Notes under the pieces: generated by a model
Databases searched by the model: none
What the model was told of the DNA's origin: nothing
Seen by the model: only the letters and a program-made list of their open reading frames with translations
From: Bordetella parapertussis
GTDB taxonomy: Bacteria > Pseudomonadota > Gammaproteobacteria > Burkholderiales > SG8-39
Assembly: GCA_945861875.1 (NCBI GenBank)
Contig: CAMAWC010000014.1
Location: forward strand, 1 to 55,014
DNA: 55,014 bases
Direction of reading: 5' to 3'
Made by a program: the position numbers and the translations under genes
Shown: one piece after another, positions 44,827 to 54,186 of the stretch
Layout of the letters: each line of letters begins with the position of its first letter
Numbering within the stretch: the first letter of the stretch is position 1

Positions 44827-46021
44827 GCGGCGGACGCGTCCCGCGTACCAGCAGCAGGTAGCTTGCCAGCGTCATCAGGCTGGACAGGCCGATGGCGCAG
44901 GCCATGGCAAGGGTGGTGCCGTCGTGAAACTGTGCCGCGATAAAGCCGTAACCTGCGCCGATGGCCATTTGCGCAAAGCCCAGCAGAGCCGAGGCGGTGC
45001 CGGCCATTTTCGCGAATGGCGCGATGGCGCCGGCGGTGGCGGCGGGGTTGATGAAGCCGGTGCCGCAAAGCAGGAGCGCCAGGGGCAGCAGCAGCGCGGC
45101 GACATGCTGCACCCCGGCCAGCGCGAGGACGGCCATCAGGCTGCCGGCCAGCGCGCACAGGATGCTGCCGATGGCGACCAGGCGGTCGACGCCGAGCCGG
45201 CCCGACAGCCGCGCGGCGAGCAGTGTGCCGACGAGGTAGCCCGGTACGGTGAGCCCGAACAGCACGCCGTAGCGTTGCGGCGACAGGCCGAGCGCGCCGA
45301 TCAGCACGAAAGAGGACATCGACAGCCAGGTAAAAATCGCGCAGTAGCCCGAGGCAAAGCACAGCATGAACCCGACAAAGCGGCGGCTGCGCAGGAGTGT
45401 GAGGTAGTTGGCGATGAGATGGCGTGTTTGTGTTGCGGTGGCATTGCGCTGCGCGTTGCTCTCGGCCAGCAGCAGGGCGGTGGCCGCCAACAGCATTACG
45501 CCGACGGACAGCAGCCCGGCAAAGGTGGCACGCCAGCCGAAGGCGGCTTCGAGCGCGCCGCCGAGCATGGGGCCGAAGATCGGCGCCATGGACGTGCCTG
45601 CAAGGACGTAGCCCAGCGTGCGTGCGGCACCCGCACCGCCGTAGATGTCGCGGATGATGGCGCGGCCTGTGACGGTACTCGCGCACGCGCCCATGGCCTG
45701 GAAAAAGCGCGCGACAATCAGCCACTCGATCGATTGCGCCGACAGGCAGGCGAGGCTCGCGATCACATAGATGGCCATGCCGCCGAGGAGCACCGGCCGG
45801 CGGCCGAAACGATCCGACAAGGGGCCGTAGGCGAGTTGCGAAATGGCAAAACCGACGACAAATACCGACAGGGTCAGCTGCGCCTGCGGCACCGAAACGT
45901 CAAAGTAACGCCGCAGTCCCGGCAGCGACGCAAGGTACATGTCGGTCGAGAGCGGCAACAGCATGAAACCGAGGATGATCAGCACGATCACACCCGGATG
46001 CCGTGGCGGCAGCCTGTTCAT
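44807..46021 (-). CDS. Bcr/CflA-family multidrug efflux MFS transporter
   Basis: The 404-residue protein has 12 helices and the hallmarks of the Bcr/CflA group: STDMYLASLPGLRRYF at the end of helix 1, QLAYGPLSDRFGRRPVLLGG as motif A, and helix 4-5 segment RFFQAMGACASTVTGRAIIRDIY. These proteins export drugs such as bicyclomycin or chloramphenicol, or amino acids such as cysteine. The stop end overlaps the convergent exported HExxH gene by 20 bp. It starts 40 bp after the FAH-family gene on the same strand. Confidence 0.92.
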   Translation of the reverse strand: MNRLPPRHPGVIVLIILGFMLLPLSTDMYLASLPGLRRYFDVSVPQAQLTLSVFVVGFAISQLAYGPLSDRFGRRPVLLGGMAIYVIASLACLSAQSIEWLIVARFFQAMGACASTVTGRAIIRDIYGGAGAARTLGYVLAGTSMAPIFGPMLGGALEAAFGWRATFAGLLSVGVMLLAATALLLAESNAQRNATATQTRHLIANYLTLLRSRRFVGFMLCFASGYCAIFTWLSMSSFVLIGALGLSPQRYGVLFGLTVPGYLVGTLLAARLSGRLGVDRLVAIGSILCALAGSLMAVLALAGVQHVAALLLPLALLLCGTGFINPAATAGAIAPFAKMAGTASALLGFAQMAIGAGYGFIAAQFHDGTTLAMACAIGLSSLMTLASYLLLVRGTRPPLSAAAV

Positions 46022-46060
46022 GTCAGGCTTGGCCGGTTGATAACGGGTCCGGCCGGACGG

Positions 46061-47059
46061 CTATTTCGACGGCTTGCTGTACGGCGCCACCTGCTGCTCT
46101 ATGGCGCCGAACAGGCTGTGGCCCGTGGCGTCGAGCATTTCGATCTTTACGCGGTCGCCGAATTTCAGGAAGGCGGTTTCCGGCTGGCCTTTTTCCACGG
46201 TCTCGAGCGCGCGCAATTCAGCGATGCAGGCGTGGCCGGTCTTGTAGCCGTAATTGGAGATGGTGCCCGAGCCGAGCACGGTGCCGGCACCGAGGGGCCG
46301 CGTCCTGGCGGCGTGGGCGATCAGCTTGTGAAAACCGAACTGCATGTCGGTGCCGCAATCGGGCGTGCCAAAGGGCTGCTCGTTGACATGAATGGTCAGG
46401 GGGCGGCGGACGCGCTTGCCGTCCCAGGACTCGCCCAGTTCGTCCGGCGTGACCGCCACCGGTGAAAAGGCGGTGGCGCCCTTGCCGTTGATGAAGCCGA
46501 AGCCCTTGCCCAGTTCTGCGGGAATGAGGTTGCGTAGCGACACATCATTGAGGATCATCAGCAGGCGGATATGTTCGGACGCCTTGTCCGAGGGCGTGCC
46601 CATGGGCACGTCGTCGAGGACCACCGCCACTTCCGCCTCGAGATCTATGCCCCAATCCTCCGACAGTGCTTCGATGGCATCGCGTGGGCCGATGAAATAG
46701 TCCGAATCGCCCTGGTACATCAGCGGGTCTTTCTTGAATTCGGGCGGCATGGTCGCACCGCGCGCTTTCCTGACCAGTTCGACGTGGGCGAGATAAGAGC
46801 TGCCGTCGAGCCACTGGTAGGCGCGCGGCAGGGGCGCGGCAAACTGGGCGAAATCGGGTTCGAACACACGCGACCCGGACGGATTGCGGTTGAGCTCCTC
46901 GTAGAGGGAACCGAGTTGCGAGGCGCAGTAGTCCCAGTCATCAAGCGCCGCCTGCAGGGTTGGTGCGATATTGTCGGCGGGGATGGCGTGCTTGAGGTCG
47001 CGCGATACGACAACCAGCTGGCCGTTGCGCGAACCGTCTTTGAGGGTGCCCAGTTTCAT
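46061..47059 (-). CDS. Fumarylacetoacetate hydrolase-family protein
   Basis: The 332-residue protein has the FAH fold. The divalent-metal motif is DLEAEVAVVLDDVPMG, and conserved downstream segments include LLMILNDVSLRNLIP, KGFGFINGKGATAFSP and GAGTVLGSGTISNYG. It is of the long FAH-like type with an N-terminal domain, as in fumarylacetoacetase and 2-keto-4-pentenoate hydratase relatives that cleave C-C bonds in aromatic catabolism. It may be co-transcribed with the Bcr-type gene downstream. Substrate is unknown. Confidence 0.9.
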   Translation of the reverse strand: MKLGTLKDGSRNGQLVVVSRDLKHAIPADNIAPTLQAALDDWDYCASQLGSLYEELNRNPSGSRVFEPDFAQFAAPLPRAYQWLDGSSYLAHVELVRKARGATMPPEFKKDPLMYQGDSDYFIGPRDAIEALSEDWGIDLEAEVAVVLDDVPMGTPSDKASEHIRLLMILNDVSLRNLIPAELGKGFGFINGKGATAFSPVAVTPDELGESWDGKRVRRPLTIHVNEQPFGTPDCGTDMQFGFHKLIAHAARTRPLGAGTVLGSGTISNYGYKTGHACIAELRALETVEKGQPETAFLKFGDRVKIEMLDATGHSLFGAIEQQVAPYSKPSK

Positions 47060-47149
47060 GGTCTGTCCGTCTTGGGGAGAGGGCCGGATTTTACCCGAAC
47101 GCGTCGCGCGGGGCGTCGGCGTAAATGGGGTGACGTTCCGGCGTGCGGC

Positions 47150-48118
47150 TTATTCCGCCTTGATGTTGGCCGCCTTGACCACCTCGCCCCAGCGCTTCAT
47201 TTCGGCATCGATGTAGCCGGCGAATTCCTTCGGCGTAGAACCGATCATCACCGTGCCGTCACCGGCGAGGCGGGCGATGACGTCGGGCAGCTTTAGCACC
47301 TGGGCGATTTCCGTGGAAAGTTTCTGGATCACCGCAGGCGGTGTTTTGGCCGGCGCGATAATGCCGTACCACTGCGCGGTTTCAAAGCCGGCAAAGCCCG
47401 ATTCAGCCACCGTCGGCAAATCGGGGAGGGAAGGGATGCGTTTTGCGCTGCCCACCGCAAGCGCGCGCAACTTGCCCGATTTGATATGCGGGAGGAGCGG
47501 CGAGGAGCCGGTGAAGGTCGCTTGCGTCTGGCCGGCCAGCAGGTCGGTGAGCATGGGGCCGGTGCCCTTGTAGGGCACATGCACCATGTCGACCCTGGCG
47601 ATGCGCTTGAGGTACTCCATGGCAAGGTGCCCGGCGCTGCCGTTGCCGGCCGAGCCGTAATTGATACTGCCCGGCTTGGCGCGCGCAAGCTCGAGCAATT
47701 CGGGCAGGGACTTTGCCGGCACGGCGGGGTTGACGGCGACGATGTTGGGCACCGCGACCATCAGCGATACCGGCGCGAAATCCTTTACCGGGTCATAGGG
47801 CAGTTTGGCAAACATCGCCGGATTGACGGCGAGCGTGCCGATGTGCCCGAGGATCAGCGTGTAGCCGTCGGGCGCGGCGCGCGCCACCTGTTCCATGGCG
47901 ATATTGCCGGCCGCACCCGGGCGGTTTTCCACTACCACCTGCTGGCCGAGGCGTTCGGTGAGTTTTTGCGCCACCAGTCGCGAAATCAGCTCCGAGGTGC
48001 CGCCGGGGGCAAACGGCACCACCAGGACGATGGGCTTGGCCGGATAAGTCTGCGCGAGGGCCGGCCATGCGCATAGCGCGGCGAGCGCAAAGACGAGTGC
48101 AGTAAGGGTTTTTTTCAA
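47150..48118 (-). CDS. Bug-family tripartite tricarboxylate transporter substrate-binding protein
   Basis: The 322-residue periplasmic receptor has a signal peptide (KKTLTALVFALAALCAWPALAQ), then the family opening YPAKPIVLVVPFAPGGTSEL and ENRPGAAGNIAMEQVARAAP. It also has YGSAGNGSAGHLAMEYLK and the AQWYGIIAPAKTPPAVIQKL segment. Bug proteins bind small carboxylates or amides and are highly expanded in Burkholderiales; most work without adjacent TctA/TctB, as here. TTG 48118 is chosen as start because a promoter lies between it and the more distal in-frame start. The ligand is unknown. Confidence 0.92.
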   Translation of the reverse strand: MKKTLTALVFALAALCAWPALAQTYPAKPIVLVVPFAPGGTSELISRLVAQKLTERLGQQVVVENRPGAAGNIAMEQVARAAPDGYTLILGHIGTLAVNPAMFAKLPYDPVKDFAPVSLMVAVPNIVAVNPAVPAKSLPELLELARAKPGSINYGSAGNGSAGHLAMEYLKRIARVDMVHVPYKGTGPMLTDLLAGQTQATFTGSSPLLPHIKSGKLRALAVGSAKRIPSLPDLPTVAESGFAGFETAQWYGIIAPAKTPPAVIQKLSTEIAQVLKLPDVIARLAGDGTVMIGSTPKEFAGYIDAEMKRWGEVVKAANIKAE

Positions 48119-48148
48119 TGTGGCCCCGGACGTAAAACATCGGCCCGG

Positions 48149-48175
48149 ATTATAGCGCCGGCCAGTCACCCTCAA
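48149..48175 (-). promoter_or_regulatory. Promoter of the Bug receptor gene
   Basis: On the minus strand, TTGAGG (48175-48170) and a perfect TATAAT (48154-48149) are separated by 15 bp. The leader to the TTG start would be about 25 nt. Confidence 0.6.
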
Positions 48176-48314
48176 GACGCCGCGTCGACGGCCAGCATTG
48201 CCCGAAGCTGTCGATGCCTTCCAGACCCTTAATCGCCGGGATATTGAGCGCTATTGAATCACTTTTCGAAACAAAGCTCCGGACGTCCGGGCCGTCCGCT
48301 TTTCGCAGGGCAAT

Positions 48315-48345
48315 GGCTGGAAATGCCCGGCTGATGCGGCTTTTT
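48315..48345. repeat. CTGGAAA element, copy D (one arm degraded)
   Basis: GGCTGGAAATGCCCG followed by GATGCGGCTTTTT matches the reverse complement of the element at 743-776. The right arm has lost CCAG. The CTTTGCTTACTTT motif beside it also recurs near copy A, which suggests a composite repeat. Confidence 0.5.
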
Positions 48346-48445
48346 GCTCCGGCCGCGCTTCGCGCTTAAGGTTCCCTTTGCTTACTTTAGCCTCTGCTGC
48401 AACAAGCCCTGCGGGCGTGTTGTCAGTCGGTGTCCCGTTCGGTGA

Positions 48446-49126
48446 TCAGGCCTTGGCGGCCTGCATTTGCGCCAGTACGCGCTGCTGCAGTTCGATCAGG
48501 GGTTCATCACGGATGCCGTGGGTGATGAGGCTCTCGACCGTACGCATGAGGTAGTCGGCCGAGGAGCCGACCTGGCCGCGGGCGAGCGACAAGGCGCTGA
48601 CGACGATGTCCTGGGCCAGTTTGCCGGTATAGCTGGGGTGCTCGCGATTGACGACAAATGCGATGGCGCGGTGCTCGCTGCCGTCGTTCTCGTCCACCAC
48701 CCGGATCCAGCGCGGACAGTAGGAGCCCACGGCCATTTCGCGCCGCCAGAGCAGGCGCAATTCCTCGCGCGCCAGGTAGTGCGGCAGGCGGTAGGACACG
48801 CCGCGGCAGCAGCCGCCGCGATCAAGGCCGAGCACCAGTCCGGGTATGTCGCGGGTACCGCGGCCTATGTGGGACCAGAGGCAAAACCTCCGGTGGTAGC
48901 CGCGCAGCGTGGCAAGGCGGCGCTCGGAAAAATGGATGATGGGGTTCCATACCAGCGAGCCGTAGGCAAAGACCCAGGGGTCGGCGTCCGGGGCGATTCC
49001 GGCGAGCAGGCCGTCGACCGAGGCGTCCAGTTCCTCGGGCGAGAGCACGCGATGCGCCAGCCCCGCGCTGCTATGCAGGTTGCGGTAAAGGTCTGCCTCG
49101 AGGTCGGCTCGGCAAAGCTTTGTCAT
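48446..49126 (-). CDS. chaC: ChaC-type gamma-glutamylcyclotransferase
   Basis: The 226-residue cytosolic enzyme acts on glutathione, releasing 5-oxoproline and Cys-Gly. The glycine-rich substrate loop is VFAYGSLVWNP (YGSL at 55-58), followed by RRLATLRGYHRRFCLWS. The catalytic glutamate is expected in LWRREMAVGSY. Length matches bacterial ChaC. Older annotations call it a cation-transport regulator because of gene context in E. coli. It appears monocistronic; repeat-like DNA lies upstream of the next operon. Confidence 0.93.
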   Translation of the reverse strand: MTKLCRADLEADLYRNLHSSAGLAHRVLSPEELDASVDGLLAGIAPDADPWVFAYGSLVWNPIIHFSERRLATLRGYHRRFCLWSHIGRGTRDIPGLVLGLDRGGCCRGVSYRLPHYLAREELRLLWRREMAVGSYCPRWIRVVDENDGSEHRAIAFVVNREHPSYTGKLAQDIVVSALSLARGQVGSSADYLMRTVESLITHGIRDEPLIELQQRVLAQMQAAKA

Positions 49127-49257
49127 GTTGGCTGGGTCACGTCAGTATTGTGCGCACAAGAACCCGGTTCCGCAAAGGGCTGTAGCTGAATAACGCGCGA
49201 AGCGCCCTCCGGATGACCCGGGCGGGGCGCTGCGGCCGGGACGCCGGCATCGGTGTC

Positions 49258-49863
49258 CTAGATCTCCGAAAGGGTCAGGATCGCCACCACGGCGCCGCCG
49301 CTTGCGCCCGAAAGCGCGAAGGAGGCGTCATTTCCCGGCGGTTCCAGCAGTGTGTCCTGCTCGGCAAGCACGGCCGCCCCGCCCCGCCCGAACACCCGCA
49401 GGCTGCCGCGCGCGGCGTACAGCAGCATGGTATCCGCAGCCGCTTTTTCGACGAGTGAAATGGCGTGCAGTGCGCGCAATTCAAGTTTTGCGACAATCTT
49501 GCCTCGGCGCGACAGCAGGCTGAGGTCCTCGACCGGGCCGTCCAGCAGTTTGCAGTCGGCCGCCCAGTCGCCGCGAAACGCGAAGGGTTGCAACGGGACG
49601 TCGATTTTACGGCTGAATGCGACGTCCCCGGCGGCATGGCGGAAGCTGAGCGACACGCCTTTGCCCGAAAGAACCATGAATTGCCGGTCAAACCCGGGGA
49701 AAGGCGAAAAAGGCGAGTCGGCGGCGATGACAGGCAGACTGAGCTGCCACAGCATGGTCTCGTCGAAAGACGCGTTTTCCGGGAAGGAGGCAATGCGTCG
49801 AGAGACGCCACTGCCGTTTTTCCAGGCCTGCGACGCGTAGTCCGCCTGCCGCAAAACCTTCAA
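49258..49863 (-). CDS. HutD/Ves-family cupin-like protein
   Basis: The 201-residue protein opens with LKVLRQADYASQAWKNGSGVSR, and further has MLWQLSLPVIAADSPFSPFPGFDRQFMVLSGKGVSLSF. This is the HutD/Ves pattern of a double-stranded beta-helix protein. HutD is linked to histidine utilisation, where it may tune the pathway; its biochemical role is unknown. The start is TTG 49863, which overlaps the TGA of the upstream oxidoreductase (TTGA). Pairing with an indolepyruvate-type oxidoreductase rather than with hut genes is unusual and hints at a wider role in amino-acid breakdown. Confidence 0.85.
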   Translation of the reverse strand: MKVLRQADYASQAWKNGSGVSRRIASFPENASFDETMLWQLSLPVIAADSPFSPFPGFDRQFMVLSGKGVSLSFRHAAGDVAFSRKIDVPLQPFAFRGDWAADCKLLDGPVEDLSLLSRRGKIVAKLELRALHAISLVEKAAADTMLLYAARGSLRVFGRGGAAVLAEQDTLLEPPGNDASFALSGASGGAVVAILTLSEI

Positions 49864-52800
49864 GCGGCTTTGGCGGCGGCTTGCGGTTGTTCGAACTCGG
49901 CGAGCAGCACCGCTTCGCGCGCCTTGGCCTCGCGCAGGTGCCTCGCCTTGACATGGCCGAAGCCGCGGATGTGCTCCGGAATGGATGCGACGGCGACGGC
50001 AGTGGCCAGCGTATGGCGATCGAGCTTGTGCAGCAGCATGTCCAGCGTTTTCTCGTAGTCGACGATGAGCCGCCGTTCCGATTTGCGCTCTTCGCTGTAG
50101 CCGAATATATCGAGGGCCGTTCCGCGCAGTCCCTTTAACCGAGCCAGCACGCCGAAGGCGGACAGCATCCACGGCCCGAACGCGGACTTTTTCGCTTCAC
50201 CGGTGGCAGGATCCGGCTTGTTCAGCAGCGGCGCGGCGAGGTGAAACCTGATTTTGTAATTGCCTTCGAACATGCCGTCGATTTTTTTCAGGAATTCGGG
50301 CTGGGTATAAAGTCGCGCCACCTCGTATTCGTCCTTGTAGGCCATGAGTTTGAAAAAATAACGCGCCACGGCTTCGGCCAGTTCGCTGCCGCCGGTCTTT
50401 GCCATCTCGGTGCTGCGCACGCGCTCGACCAGAGCACGGTAGCGGCCGGCGTAGGCGGCGTCCTGGTAGTCGGTAAGGAATGCGACGCGGCGGGTGATGA
50501 TTTCATCGAGGGTGCGCGCCACGGCCTTGCTGAAGGCGATGACTTCACCCGGATTGGCGAGCTTTTCCACGCGCACCGGATCCGCCGCGCTACGGCGGCC
50601 CCAGACAAAGGCCTGCTGGTTGAAGGCGACCGAGACACCGTTCAGTTCGATGGCCTTCATCAGCGAGGATTCGGCGATCGGCACCCAGGCTTTCTGGAAG
50701 GCGTAGCCGAGCATGAACATGTTGGTGGCGATGGCGTCGCCCAGCAGTGCGGTGGCGATGCGACCGGCGTCGACAAAGGCGCAGTTGGCGGGGCTGGCCG
50801 CACTGGTGATGTCGTGCTGCAGGTCGGAGCCGGGCATCTGCCAGTCGGGATTCTTGACAAACGCCGCCGTCGGCGCGCTGGTGGCATTGACCACCACCTT
50901 GGTGCGCGCTTGATTCATCCTTGAAAGCGCATCGATGTTTGCCGTGACCACCAGGTCGCAGCCTATGACCAGGTCGGCATCGCCGGTGCCGACACGCACG
51001 GCGTGCAACTCGTCGGGTGAATTGGCGATACGCACATGCGACATCACCGGGCCGCCCTTTTGCGCCAGGCCTGACATGTCGAGCACCGTTGTGCCCTTGC
51101 CCTCGAGGTGGGCCGCCATGGCAAGAATCTGTCCGATGGTGATGACGCCGGTACCACCGATGCCGGTGATGAGGGTGCCAAAAGGTTGGTCAAGCGCCGG
51201 CAGCACCGGGTCGGGCAACGTAAAGTCGACCTCGCCTGCCACGCCAGCCTTGCCTTTTTTCAGGCTGCCGCCTTCGACGGTGACAAAACTGGGGCAAAAA
51301 CCCTTCACGCAGGAGTAGTCCTTGTTGCAAGAAGACTGGTTGATCTGGCGCTTGCGGCCGAATTCGGTTTCCAGCGGCTCGACCGAGAGGCAATTGGATT
51401 TGTCGCTGCAATCGCCGCAGCCTTCGCACACCGCCTCGTTGATGACGGCGCGCTTGGCCGGGTCGGGGAAGGCGCCGCGCTTCCTGCGGCGGCGTTTTTC
51501 CGAGGCGCAGGTCTGGTCGTAAATGAGCGCCGAGGTACCGGGCATCAGGCGCAATTCCTTTTGCACTGCGTCGAGCTCGTCGCGATGGCGCACAGTAACG
51601 CCCGGCGCCCAGTTTATGCCGGCGGGGTATTTTTCCGGCTCATCGGTGACGACGATGATCGGCGTGACGCCCTCGGCGGCGATCTGCCGCGAAATTATCG
51701 CCGGATCAAGCGGGCCGTCGACGGTTTGGCCGCCTGTCATGGCAACGGCGTCGTTGTAAAGAATCTTGTAGGTGATGTTGACCCTCGATGCTACCGCGGC
51801 ACGGATGGCCAGCAGGCCTGAATGAAAATAAGTGCCGTCGCCGATGTTGGCGAAGACGTGTTTTTCACTGGTGAAGGGCGCCTGGCCTATCCAGGCGGCG
51901 CCTTCGCCGCCCATGTGGCTGAAGGTGGAGGTGCTGCGATCCATCCACAAGGCCATGAAGTGGCAGCCGATGCCGGCGAGGGCGCGGCTGCCCTCCGGCA
52001 CGCGGGTCGAGGTGTTGTGCGGGCAGCCGGAGCAAAAGTAGGGCTTGCGTTCGGTCGCCACGCGCGGCCGTGCCAGGGCTTTTTCTTTTTGTTCAAGATA
52101 GGCGAGGCGCTGGCGGTAGCGTTCGCCCAGCGCCTTGTCGAGGCCCAGTTTGGCGAGCCGCTGGGCGATGGCCTTGACGATCATCGTCGGCGAGAGTTCG
52201 TAGTGCGCCGGCAGCAGCCAGGTTCCCGCCGGCTGGCCCTCTGCGATCGACCACTCGCCGTTGTCGTCGAATTTCCCGACGACGCGCGGCGGGCGTACGT
52301 CGGCGCGCCACTCGTAGAGTTCTTCCTTGATCTGGTACTCGATCAGCTGGCGTTTTTCCTCGATGACGAAAATCTCTTCGAGGCCTTGCGCGAAGCGGCG
52401 CGCACCCTGCGGCTCGAGCGGCCAGGGCATCGCCACCTTGTAGACGCGGATGCCCACATCACGCGCCACGTTCTCGTCAATTCCCAGGTCGGCGAGCGCC
52501 TGCATGGTGTCGCCATAGGATTTGCCGGTGGTGATGATGCCCAGTTTTGCCCGCGGCGAGTCCCAGATGATGCGATCGAGCCGGTTGGCGCGCGCGTAGG
52601 CGACCGCAGCGTAGACCTTGTAGTCAAGCAGACGCGTTTCCTGTTCGATAAAACCGTCCGGCCAGCGGATGTTGAGCCCGCCTGGGGGCATGGCAAAGTC
52701 CTGCGGCAGCACGATGCGCACCCGCTGCGGATCGATGTCGACCGCGGCGCCCGATTCGACCACGTCGGTGACGCACTTGAAGCCTATCCAGCAGCCCGAG

Positions 52801-53387
52801 TAGCGTGACATCGCCCAGCCGTGCAGGCCGTAGTCGAGGTATTCCTGCACCGATGAGGGGTTGAGCACCGGGATGCAGGCGGCCTTGAGCGCGTGCTCGC
52901 TTTGGTGTGCGACGGTGGAAGATTTGGCGGCGTGGTCATCGCCCATCATCACCAGCACGCCGCCGTGCGGCGCGGTTCCGGCGGAGTTGGCGTGCTTGAA
53001 CACGTCGCCCGAGCGGTCGACGCCGGGGCCCTTGCCGTACCAGATGCCGAACACGCCGTCGTACAGCGCCCCCTTGGACAGGTTGAGTTGCTGCGTGCCC
53101 CAGAGCGAGGTGGCTGCAAGGTCTTCATTGACGCCGGGCTGGAACTTGATGTGGTGGTCGGCAAGGTGGGCCTTGGCCTTCCACAAGGCCTGGTCGACGC
53201 TGCCAAGCGGGGAGCCGCGATAGCCGGTGATGAAGCCGGCGGTGTTGAGGCCGGAGGCAAGGTCGCGCTCGCGCTGCATCATCGGCAGGCGCACGATGGC
53301 CTGCGTACCGGTCATGAAGGCGCGGCCGGAATTGAGGGTGTACTTGTCGTCCAGCGTGACTTCGCGCAGCGAGGCCGGGGCATTCAT
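49860..53387 (-). CDS. Indolepyruvate ferredoxin oxidoreductase-type enzyme, three-domain fusion
   Basis: The 1175-residue protein has an alpha-like N-terminal domain (FITGYRGSPLGSVDQAL), a thiamine-diphosphate domain with FANIGDGTYFHSGLLAIR and YNDAVAMTGGQTVDG, a cysteine-rich segment (CEGCGDC and CVKGFCP) for Fe-S clusters, and a gamma domain with ITGIGGTGVITIGQILAMAA. A C-terminal extension of about 300 residues follows. The family oxidatively decarboxylates aryl- or branched 2-oxoacids to acyl-CoA, and the long single-chain form occurs in aerobic proteobacteria. ATG 53387 has AGGAG upstream. It is coupled to the HutD-like gene. Electron acceptor and substrate are unknown. Confidence 0.93.
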   Translation of the reverse strand: MNAPASLREVTLDDKYTLNSGRAFMTGTQAIVRLPMMQRERDLASGLNTAGFITGYRGSPLGSVDQALWKAKAHLADHHIKFQPGVNEDLAATSLWGTQQLNLSKGALYDGVFGIWYGKGPGVDRSGDVFKHANSAGTAPHGGVLVMMGDDHAAKSSTVAHQSEHALKAACIPVLNPSSVQEYLDYGLHGWAMSRYSGCWIGFKCVTDVVESGAAVDIDPQRVRIVLPQDFAMPPGGLNIRWPDGFIEQETRLLDYKVYAAVAYARANRLDRIIWDSPRAKLGIITTGKSYGDTMQALADLGIDENVARDVGIRVYKVAMPWPLEPQGARRFAQGLEEIFVIEEKRQLIEYQIKEELYEWRADVRPPRVVGKFDDNGEWSIAEGQPAGTWLLPAHYELSPTMIVKAIAQRLAKLGLDKALGERYRQRLAYLEQKEKALARPRVATERKPYFCSGCPHNTSTRVPEGSRALAGIGCHFMALWMDRSTSTFSHMGGEGAAWIGQAPFTSEKHVFANIGDGTYFHSGLLAIRAAVASRVNITYKILYNDAVAMTGGQTVDGPLDPAIISRQIAAEGVTPIIVVTDEPEKYPAGINWAPGVTVRHRDELDAVQKELRLMPGTSALIYDQTCASEKRRRRKRGAFPDPAKRAVINEAVCEGCGDCSDKSNCLSVEPLETEFGRKRQINQSSCNKDYSCVKGFCPSFVTVEGGSLKKGKAGVAGEVDFTLPDPVLPALDQPFGTLITGIGGTGVITIGQILAMAAHLEGKGTTVLDMSGLAQKGGPVMSHVRIANSPDELHAVRVGTGDADLVIGCDLVVTANIDALSRMNQARTKVVVNATSAPTAAFVKNPDWQMPGSDLQHDITSAASPANCAFVDAGRIATALLGDAIATNMFMLGYAFQKAWVPIAESSLMKAIELNGVSVAFNQQAFVWGRRSAADPVRVEKLANPGEVIAFSKAVARTLDEIITRRVAFLTDYQDAAYAGRYRALVERVRSTEMAKTGGSELAEAVARYFFKLMAYKDEYEVARLYTQPEFLKKIDGMFEGNYKIRFHLAAPLLNKPDPATGEAKKSAFGPWMLSAFGVLARLKGLRGTALDIFGYSEERKSERRLIVDYEKTLDMLLHKLDRHTLATAVAVASIPEHIRGFGHVKARHLREAKAREAVLLAEFEQPQAAAKAA

Positions 53388-53474
53388 GGTGGTTCTACTC
53401 CTGCGGGCAACGAGGAAAAATGGTGGGCTGCAAATCTTGGAAAGTATATGCCTGAGTGCGCGAAACTTCTTGCC

Positions 53475-54176
53475 CTATGCCGCCAGCCATTCCCGCAGTG
53501 CGGCAGTGACGGCTTGCGGCTGCTCCAGCGTTGAAAGATGGCCGCAATGCTCAATGGCTTCCAGCGTGGCGCAGGGAATCGCCGCGGCCATTTCCTCGTG
53601 GCACGCGGGCGGGGTCAGCACGTCCTGCCTGCCGCACAGCACCAGCGCCGGGCATTTTATTTTTGGCAGCAGCGGGCGGCTGTCGAGGCGACTGATGATG
53701 GCTTTTTCCTGGCGGATGAAAGCGGCCCTGCCGACATTGCGCGCCATCGTCTTGATGATCGAAGTGAGCGCCTGATTGTCGAGTTGGTCCGGATGGACCA
53801 GTTGCGGCAACAGGGTTTCGGTTACGCCGATGAATTTGCCGCGCCCAGCCAGGGCGATAAAGGCATTGCGCCGCTCGGTTGCTTCCGGCGGGTCGGCGCC
53901 CGGCGCCGTGTCCAGCAGGGCGATTCGTGCGATTCGCTCGGGCGCCTGGCGCATCATTTCCAGGGCGACGTAGCCGCCCATAGAAAGGCCGGCCAGCGAA
54001 AAGTGTTTGAATGGACAGGCGGCAAGGATGTCGGCTGCCACCTGCGCCATGGATTCCGAGCGGGTGTGATCGCCAACCCAGCATTCGGCGCTGTTTCCCA
54101 GCCCGGTGATTTGCGGCTGCCACAACAGTGCGTCACAGAGCAGGCCGGGAATCAGGACGAGGGGCTGGGTTTTCAT
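53475..54176 (-). CDS. Alpha/beta hydrolase
   Basis: The 233-residue hydrolase opens with QPLVLIPGLLCDALLW and has the nucleophile elbow SLAGLSMGGYVALEMM, an acid in LCGRQDVLTPP and a histidine in EAIEHCGHLSTLEQPQ, so the triad is complete. It has no signal peptide. Similar small hydrolases cleave enol-lactones, esters or CoA thioesters. The start is ATG 54176; the longer open frame runs antisense through the tRNA-Tyr gene and is spurious. A possible 20-codon ORF ends 10 bp upstream. The indolepyruvate-type enzyme lies 87 bp downstream on the same strand. Confidence 0.9.
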   Translation of the reverse strand: MKTQPLVLIPGLLCDALLWQPQITGLGNSAECWVGDHTRSESMAQVAADILAACPFKHFSLAGLSMGGYVALEMMRQAPERIARIALLDTAPGADPPEATERRNAFIALAGRGKFIGVTETLLPQLVHPDQLDNQALTSIIKTMARNVGRAAFIRQEKAIISRLDSRPLLPKIKCPALVLCGRQDVLTPPACHEEMAAAIPCATLEAIEHCGHLSTLEQPQAVTAALREWLAA

Positions 54177-54186
54177 GGGGCTGGCT

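Larger units (their letters stand above)
48119..48445. other. Repeat-containing gap between the Bug receptor and chaC
   Basis: Besides the promoter, this 327-bp gap holds a perfect palindrome CCGGACGTCCGG (48279-48290), copy D of the CTGGAAA family (48315-48345) and a CTTTGCTTACTTT motif (near 48379) like the reverse complement of one at about 505-521. No gene is supported. Confidence 0.6.

Noticed and set aside
44789-46465. 558-codon plus-strand open frame across the Bcr-type and FAH genes
   Set aside because: It runs antisense to two recognised genes and is low-complexity (Gln, Arg, Ala, Gly), typical of a high-GC shadow.
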